A DNA stretch of 64,000 nt, taken from the NCBI GenBank assembly GCA_001632435.1, contig KV423938.1, positions 161,441 through 225,440 on the forward strand, in the 5' to 3' direction. The position numbers and the translations under genes were made by a program. A model generated the notes under the pieces. That model saw only the letters and a program-made list of their open reading frames with translations. It was not told the origin of the DNA and ran no database searches. Source of the stretch: Calocera cornea HHB12733. Lineage: Eukaryota; Basidiomycota; Dacrymycetes; Dacrymycetales; Dacrymycetaceae. Numbering within the stretch: position 1 is the first letter of the stretch; every line of letters begins with the position of its first letter. Below are positions 59,241 through 64,000 of this stretch, in pieces.

Positions 59241-59378
59241 GAGAGGGATCCAGTTCAGTAACGCATGTGAAATAGCGTAGAGGATATGGGTTAACGAGAG
59301 CATGCATTCGTTTGCGGCTAATGACAATTTATCGTAGAGTGACAGCGGACAGGGCAATGGGGATTAGAAGAGGAAGGA

Positions 59379-60291
59379 TCATGGAAAGAGAAAACGAGGT
59401 GCCGTGGAAGTAGCAGTCGGTGAGGCCAGAGATGAGAGAGCAGGTGGTACGGAGGCTTGGATGGAGGGTGACGTGAAATACATGATGAGAAGAACAAGGC
59501 CTGCGTGCATTATGAGTGAAAGTCAAAAGAAGTAGGAGAAAGACATACCAGCTCCGCCTCCAAAGACAATGAGGAGCAGTAGAAAGAGGCACACGGCACC
59601 GCAAAGGCACTGCTCACAGCCGCCTCCGGTAGCCATCTCGCCACACGCGGTACAAGTCGAACCGCAGAAGACACAACAGTACCCGCATCCAAATACCAGT
59701 CGATTGAAACGATTTATGGCAGCGCGACCAGACCAGGAGATAGCGTTCAGACAGGCGTCCATCGTGGCGTGGCCGTCGGCGTGAGCGAGCGCATGGCTCT
59801 GGGCGACCCACACTTCTTGATCGAACTGGACGGTGGTAGGGTGCGTTGGTCCATCGAGGTTCATTGGAGCGGTTGGCTGGTAGGCACGGGAAAGGGACTG
59901 ACGGGGTAGTCAGCACAAGATAGCTAGGAGCGATGCTGTGAAAATCGAGGCATATATGCGCTCGATACAGCATCGCACGAGTGGGGCGCACCTGAGTTCC
60001 CAAGATAAGACCCACGCTCGCCTCCTCGTCACCGACAACAGCGGACCGATCGCGAGGAGTAGCACATGCCCACCGCCGAGGACGTCTGCGATCGACAGCA
60101 GTAGCGCGAAGTGGAGGAGGGGAGGAAGGGGGATTGCGGAGAGGCGGGCTTGGGTGACGAGTATCGTTGAGCGTTTGAGCTGGCGAGACGTTGTCCGAGG
60201 GCACTTGAAGAGCGTCAGGGGGAGGACTTTCTTGAGGAGGAGGGCGATGCAGGTTGTGGTCGACCATGGCGTTATTGCGGAGTAGAGGCAT
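59379..60291 (-). CDS. Cys-rich membrane protein, hypothetical
   Basis: Exons 60291-59992, 59897-59549 and 59500-59379 encode 256 residues. A Pro/Arg-rich N-terminal half (PPPQESPPPDALQV) is followed by a Cys cluster (CGYCCVFCGSTCTACGE, then CEQCLCGAVC) next to a long hydrophobic segment (LFLLLLIVFGGG, continued in the last exon by LVLLIMYF). The layout recalls small plasma-membrane Cys-rich proteins, but no family is recognised. The 94 bp first intron is longer than usual and its acceptor could also be 18 nt further on in the same frame. The last exon is supported by an uninterrupted hydrophobic helix across the junction. Confidence 0.5.
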
Positions 60292-60854
60292 AAGAGGAGA
60301 GGTGGAGCGACGGTGAGGTGGTTGAATGGTGGATGCGAGGAAGAAGAGAGCGACAGTCGTGTGATGGAAAGAGGGAAGGTCCCTGGCTGACGAATGGATG
60401 ACTCAGCCACTGCGGGTATTGAAGTGACCGGAGGTGGGCGGAGCTGGAAGCGGAGGCAAACGGAGGGAAAGAGTGAACGGGAGGAGATGGCGCCTACGAG
60501 ACCCGAAATGGGTCTGGGTCTGACTCAGGGTGCTGTCCGCCTGGAGCCACGGCAAGGCAGCTGTCCGCCTGGTGTTTCCATAGAGGGAACCTTGACAACC
60601 ACAGAAGCTCCCACTATATCCCGTCAGGGTTGCCTCCGTAATCTAGAATGCAGGCACGTGGAGGAAGAAGGTTTATCCATTATGTTGGCGTTTTCATGGG
60701 ATGGACCGGTTGTTGGCGTTTCGCTGTCTTATGCTTCGAAAACGGATAACAATACGTACACCTCATCAATTGCAATTTTCAGGTACTACGATGAAACCGA
60801 ATATCACTACCCCGACCTCGTGTAGACATGTCATCTATGCCGCCCGTTGACTGC
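60292..60854. other. intergenic, no gene supported
   Basis: A plus-strand frame (60394-60825) is open for 143 codons but has no motif and overlaps the likely promoter of the Cys-rich gene. A short direct repeat CTGTCCGCCTGG occurs at about 60532 and 60560. Nothing else was seen. Confidence 0.4.
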
Positions 60855-61779
60855 TTACACGTACTTGATGGTGGTGCCGCTGGTGCTGGTAGTGACGGAG
60901 GTCAGGACCTTGTTGTTCTGCTCGATGTCGTAGATGTAAGTCGCGCCGCTGGGGCCCTCGGTTGAGCCGGAAGAGGTAGTCGCCTCAGCAGTGGTGAATG
61001 TAACAGTGCCGAAGTTGGCGAAGGGGACCAGGGAGTCGCCTTCCGTGAAGTCCTCAACAATCCACTCGGCGTCCTGCTCGCAGAGAGCGGCAGTGGACGT
61101 AATCTCCTGGGTGACGGTTTCGCCGGTGGTCAAGTTCTCGACGACAGCAGTGCCAGACGTGGTGCTAGTCGCAGTGACAGTAATCTTGACTTCGTTGCCT
61201 GCGGCAAAAGTGATGCCTGAGAAGTCGTAGGCATAGTCGGGGTACCACTCGTACCAGGCTAAAGCAGCTATTAAGTATTCTGATGCGTCATCATGACCAA
61301 CATCGAAGCTTACCATCGTAGCTGACCCGGCCGTTCTCCACAGTGAAGTCGAGGCCAGTCTGGAGAATGGAAGTCTCGCAAGAGTCACCGTCAATGCCGA
61401 CCCAGGCGGAGGCGGCATAGCTGGTGCGGGTGGAGCCACCTGAGGGCGCGGCGGGAGTGGGAACCGTGAAGGTACCAGTCACCGCCTTGAAGGTACCCTT
61501 GTAGACATCATGTCAGATGATGCTATCCGAATTATCAGTAAAGGAGCTTACAGCGGCAGCGTTGTAGACCGGGCCAGCCCAGTTAGAGCTGTAACCAGTG
61601 GTCGCCTCAGTGGTCAGGCCCGGGGTCAGACCCTTGTCGGTGATCCTCTGGTTGGGGGTGGATAAGTGCGACCCGCTGCTGCGACGAGAAAGGCGAGACT
61701 GGAGGCGGTCACGCGAGGAAGGTGCCGCGAGGGCAGCAGTGGCCAGAAGGGCAGAGGTGAGCAGAGTGATGGCGACCAT
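60855..61779 (-). CDS. glutamic endopeptidase (eqolisin, family G1)
   Basis: Exons 61779-61552, 61497-61314 and 61258-60855 (introns 54 and 55 bp) encode 271 residues. A signal peptide (about 1-19) and an Arg-rich propeptide (SRLSRRSS) precede the mature start SSNWAGPVY. The catalytic dyad is present: Gln122 in ILQTG and Glu202 in AEWIVEDF. The Trp-rich substrate platform (AWVGIDG, AWYEWYP) is also present. Eqolisins are acid proteases secreted for extracellular protein digestion, with a beta-sandwich fold; the propeptide is removed at low pH. Length fits the family. A TATA-like element lies about 95 bp upstream. This intact copy is the reference against which the three inactive relatives in the window were compared. 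Confidence 0.9.
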
Positions 61780-63812
61780 GGTTACGTCTGGGCAGGGAGA
61801 TGGACCAAGAGGTGATTGTCTGGACGGGACTTGGGTGACCTGAGACTGGCGGTTGGACGGGATTTTGGCGCACCTTTTATGCCTTCGGGCTCTCACTAGA
61901 TGAAAGGCATCCCTCGTTATCTCGACGAGCCGATCTTGTGCTCATCGCTCGCCAGAATAACTTGAGCCGGGGTAGACGGTGTGGTGCAATGCCTGAAATG
62001 GATGAGGCAAAACAGTGAGCAAATGCATTCGCGGGTGACAGCGCGCTCAGGAAGGGCTGCAATCGTGAGTAGCATGAGTGAGCGACCGACACTGAGAGGG
62101 GTATAGCGTGGAGTGATGCCAAATACCCTAGTCGTGCGAGGACCGGCATTCTCGCTCAGTCGAGACGATACATCGCGGCATGCGCAGCAGAAGAGGGTCC
62201 CAACGTGGCTGAACGTGCCTCACCGCGAGGCGATGAGCAAGAGGTAATATGGTAACCGAGGCTGATGTTCCGGAAGGACGAATGAGCCGTTCAGGAGAGC
62301 GCCGTCACATATGCCCGCGATCCGAAACAAGGCAAAGCATAGCAGACATAGCTTATCGCCACAAGACGTATCAGACGGAGTGAACCGGTTGAAGCGCAGA
62401 GTTTTGAAAAGACTCCGTGTTCACCGAAGGGAGTTCCGCGTTGACCAGCCGGATCTTGAGTGGGGAACGCTACCGCGATCAGTCTGCGGGGTGGAGCAGA
62501 TAGTCTAGCCCCTAATGGGCCAATGGTACCGTAACAACATATGCATAGAATGTTCCAGCACCATAATAGAGGAACATCGCATCATCGTCATCAGCGTAGA
62601 TGATGAAAGAGCACAAGACCGCGGCATGAAAGAACCACCGTCCGTACACAAGAAGGCTGACATCGGGCAAGACATGTCACTGCTGCCAAGCAGCCGTTTA
62701 GAACATGACTGATGACCTAGAAATAAACGTGTAGCAGCCCATTAAGATGACAGTATGCTACCATGTCTATTTATAGCGAAGCGCCAGAATTGTCGCAATG
62801 AGACGGGACCACTCGACGCAAGTCCAGCGCATCCCACACCACATGGTCGAGAAGAGATAAGGCCAGGACGTCGCCTTCGAAGCATGGTTCTCCGTCAGTA
62901 GGACAGCCAGCTAACAAGCCAGAACTCCGTCAGAGGCTATTCGTTTCGGCGGCGACGTGGAGCAGTGCCTCGCAGACGATGCTGTCTCCCGCGTTCTGTC
63001 TGGTCAGAAGAAGACCCTTACAGAGGCCGCGCATCTCTACTCAGGGTCACAGAAAGAATCCGATCAGGCAGAGATTCGCGTAGAAATAGGGGTCGATGTT
63101 GTTTGCCGGAGAAGCTCCATCAGTTCTGATCCGATTCCCGGGGAACTGGACGCGGCATTGATGCACTATCGCCTTGGCGAGGGCAACGTGCAGCCGGCTC
63201 CCATGCTGCACGAAGTTGTCCATCCGGAAGAACTCGGTCGGTGATATCGTTCCAGAGCGATGTTTACCGGCAAGGCTTGGAGCGAAGCAGCATGGTGGTG
63301 GTTGCGCGATAAGCCGATGACCGCACGCACGCGCGAGGTCAGAATCCGCTCGCCCCCGCGCGTCACATGGCTTCGCTTCTTTTCATTCAAAGCCTCGCTC
63401 TTCGGTCCAGCATCGCGCAATTGGAAGCCCTCGCACGAGCGCTACGCGTTGACGACTTCTACGATGTTTGTTCTGTTTCTTGAACCGCCGAGCTAGTCAC
63501 CGCGGACCATGTAAGGAAATTGGTAAGCGTGGTCGGTCGACCTGTCAATCCCGGCTCGCGATTTCGGTCAGTCGACCGTGATGCGGCGGGAAAGGGAAAC
63601 AAGCCCTATTCTCGCCGCTCACAGAGAATATCTAGCATGCGATGTCCGCCCAGCCTCAGTGTCTGTACATGCATCCAGCATGTGGAACCGCCCGTGTCTC
63701 CTCTTTCAACAATGTGCAAACCCGGCAAAGGCTTCCCGTTACACAGCGAGGCGATAATCCAGAGAACTGCATTCTATAACGGGGAATAGCACTGGACGCG
63801 GAGTAGGGTCCA
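61780..63812. other. 2 kb stretch without a supported gene
   Basis: The first 150 bp hold the eqolisin promoter, including CATAAAAGG at 61881-61873 on the minus strand. Beyond that the frames are short and conflicting. A minus-strand frame around 63070-63245 (RMDNFVQHGSRLHVALAK) looks protein-like but lacks splice partners and a start. It may be a relic. Confidence 0.4.
61873..61881 (-). promoter_or_regulatory. TATA-like box, CATAAAAGG
   Basis: CATAAAAGG on the minus strand lies about 95 bp upstream of the eqolisin ATG at 61779. Assigned by motif and distance. Confidence 0.45.
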
Positions 63813-64000
63813 CTATTGAGCGCCTTAAGCGCTCAATAGCAGCCAATCAGCGCCTAAGTGGCTGATGCACGGAAGCGGCTGATTGGGTGCTGATTTGCAT
63901 CCATCCGCTTCCGTGCTGAAAATCAGCACCCGCTCGCGCGCGTCGAGCAATCAGCTCCCGAAAGGAGCTGATTTGCCTCCGGCCCAGGGGACGTCGCGCG
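63813..64000. repeat. cluster of perfect hairpins sharing AATCAGC/GCTGATT
   Basis: Four perfect inverted repeats lie within about 160 bp: an 11 bp stem at 63813-63823/63829-63839 (CTATTGAGCGC), a 12 bp stem at 63867-63878/63905-63916 (GCACGGAAGCGG), a 12 bp stem at 63884-63895/63920-63931 (GGGTGCTGATTT) and a 10 bp stem at 63949-63958/63964-63973 (AATCAGCTCC, loop CGAAA). A 9 bp pair CCAATCAGC/GCTGATTGG spans 63843-63886. The word AATCAGC or its complement occurs six times. The structure is cut by the window end. Confidence 0.8.

Noticed and set aside
63070..63420. Minus-strand protein-like fragments near the right end.
   Set aside because: Several frames would have to be combined, no start codon or splice sites link them and no family is recognised.

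Overview
The window is nuclear DNA of a filamentous basidiomycete, most likely an agaricomycete. Nearly every gene is cut by GT-AG introns of 45-65 bp. The gene set fits too: an ITC1-type chromatin subunit, a macrofage activating glycoprotein, secreted glutamic peptidases, F-box/LRR-like families, an alpha-type protein kinase, OTT_1508-like deaminases and an rva_4-like DDE integrase. The species was not identified. Gene models were built by hand by joining open frames at in-phase splice sites. No similarity search was run, so family names rest on recognised motifs.

Layout. At 1-13.8 kb lie conserved genes: the 5' part of an ABC-F ATPase (-), a DHA1-type MFS transporter (-), a 4.8 kb gene-poor stretch with degenerate repeats, then EMC7 (+) and an ITC1-like ISWI subunit (+). 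At 13.9-26.9 kb is a family-expansion zone: three tandem F-box-like/LRR paralogs (+), a MAG-type glycoprotein (+), a non-catalytic eqolisin-like gene (+) and two further F-box paralogs (-). Between those last two sits a 402 bp transposon-like element with 56 bp terminal inverted repeats, a 9 bp target duplication and an internal block of CCCTAA telomere-like repeats.

At 27-37.4 kb are a frameshifted eqolisin-like gene, an O-fucosyltransferase-like membrane protein, a small membrane protein, a relic and an intact copy of the eqolisin-like family, and two more F-box-like genes facing each other. The 38-53.4 kb segment is bracketed by two minisatellites that share the word GATCTTAGG. It holds two tandem OTT_1508-like deaminase paralogs, of which one keeps H-x-E and C-x-x-C and the other has Asp for the catalytic Glu. 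It also holds a PIF1-like helicase gene with an in-frame stop and, divergently transcribed from it, a 1133-residue protein of unknown family ending in a Cys-rich module. A stretch dense in GGAAT/ATTCC words follows.

At 53.7-61.8 kb are an alpha-type kinase (-), a DDE integrase with a damaged splice donor (+), a Cys-rich membrane protein (-) and a canonical eqolisin with both catalytic residues (-). The last 2.2 kb has no supported gene and ends in a cluster of perfect hairpins built on the word AATCAGC.

The main leads are the deaminase/PIF1/large-protein segment, the telomere-repeat element, the eqolisin-like genes that have lost both catalytic residues, and the hairpin cluster at the right edge. 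Functions beyond family assignment are inference.
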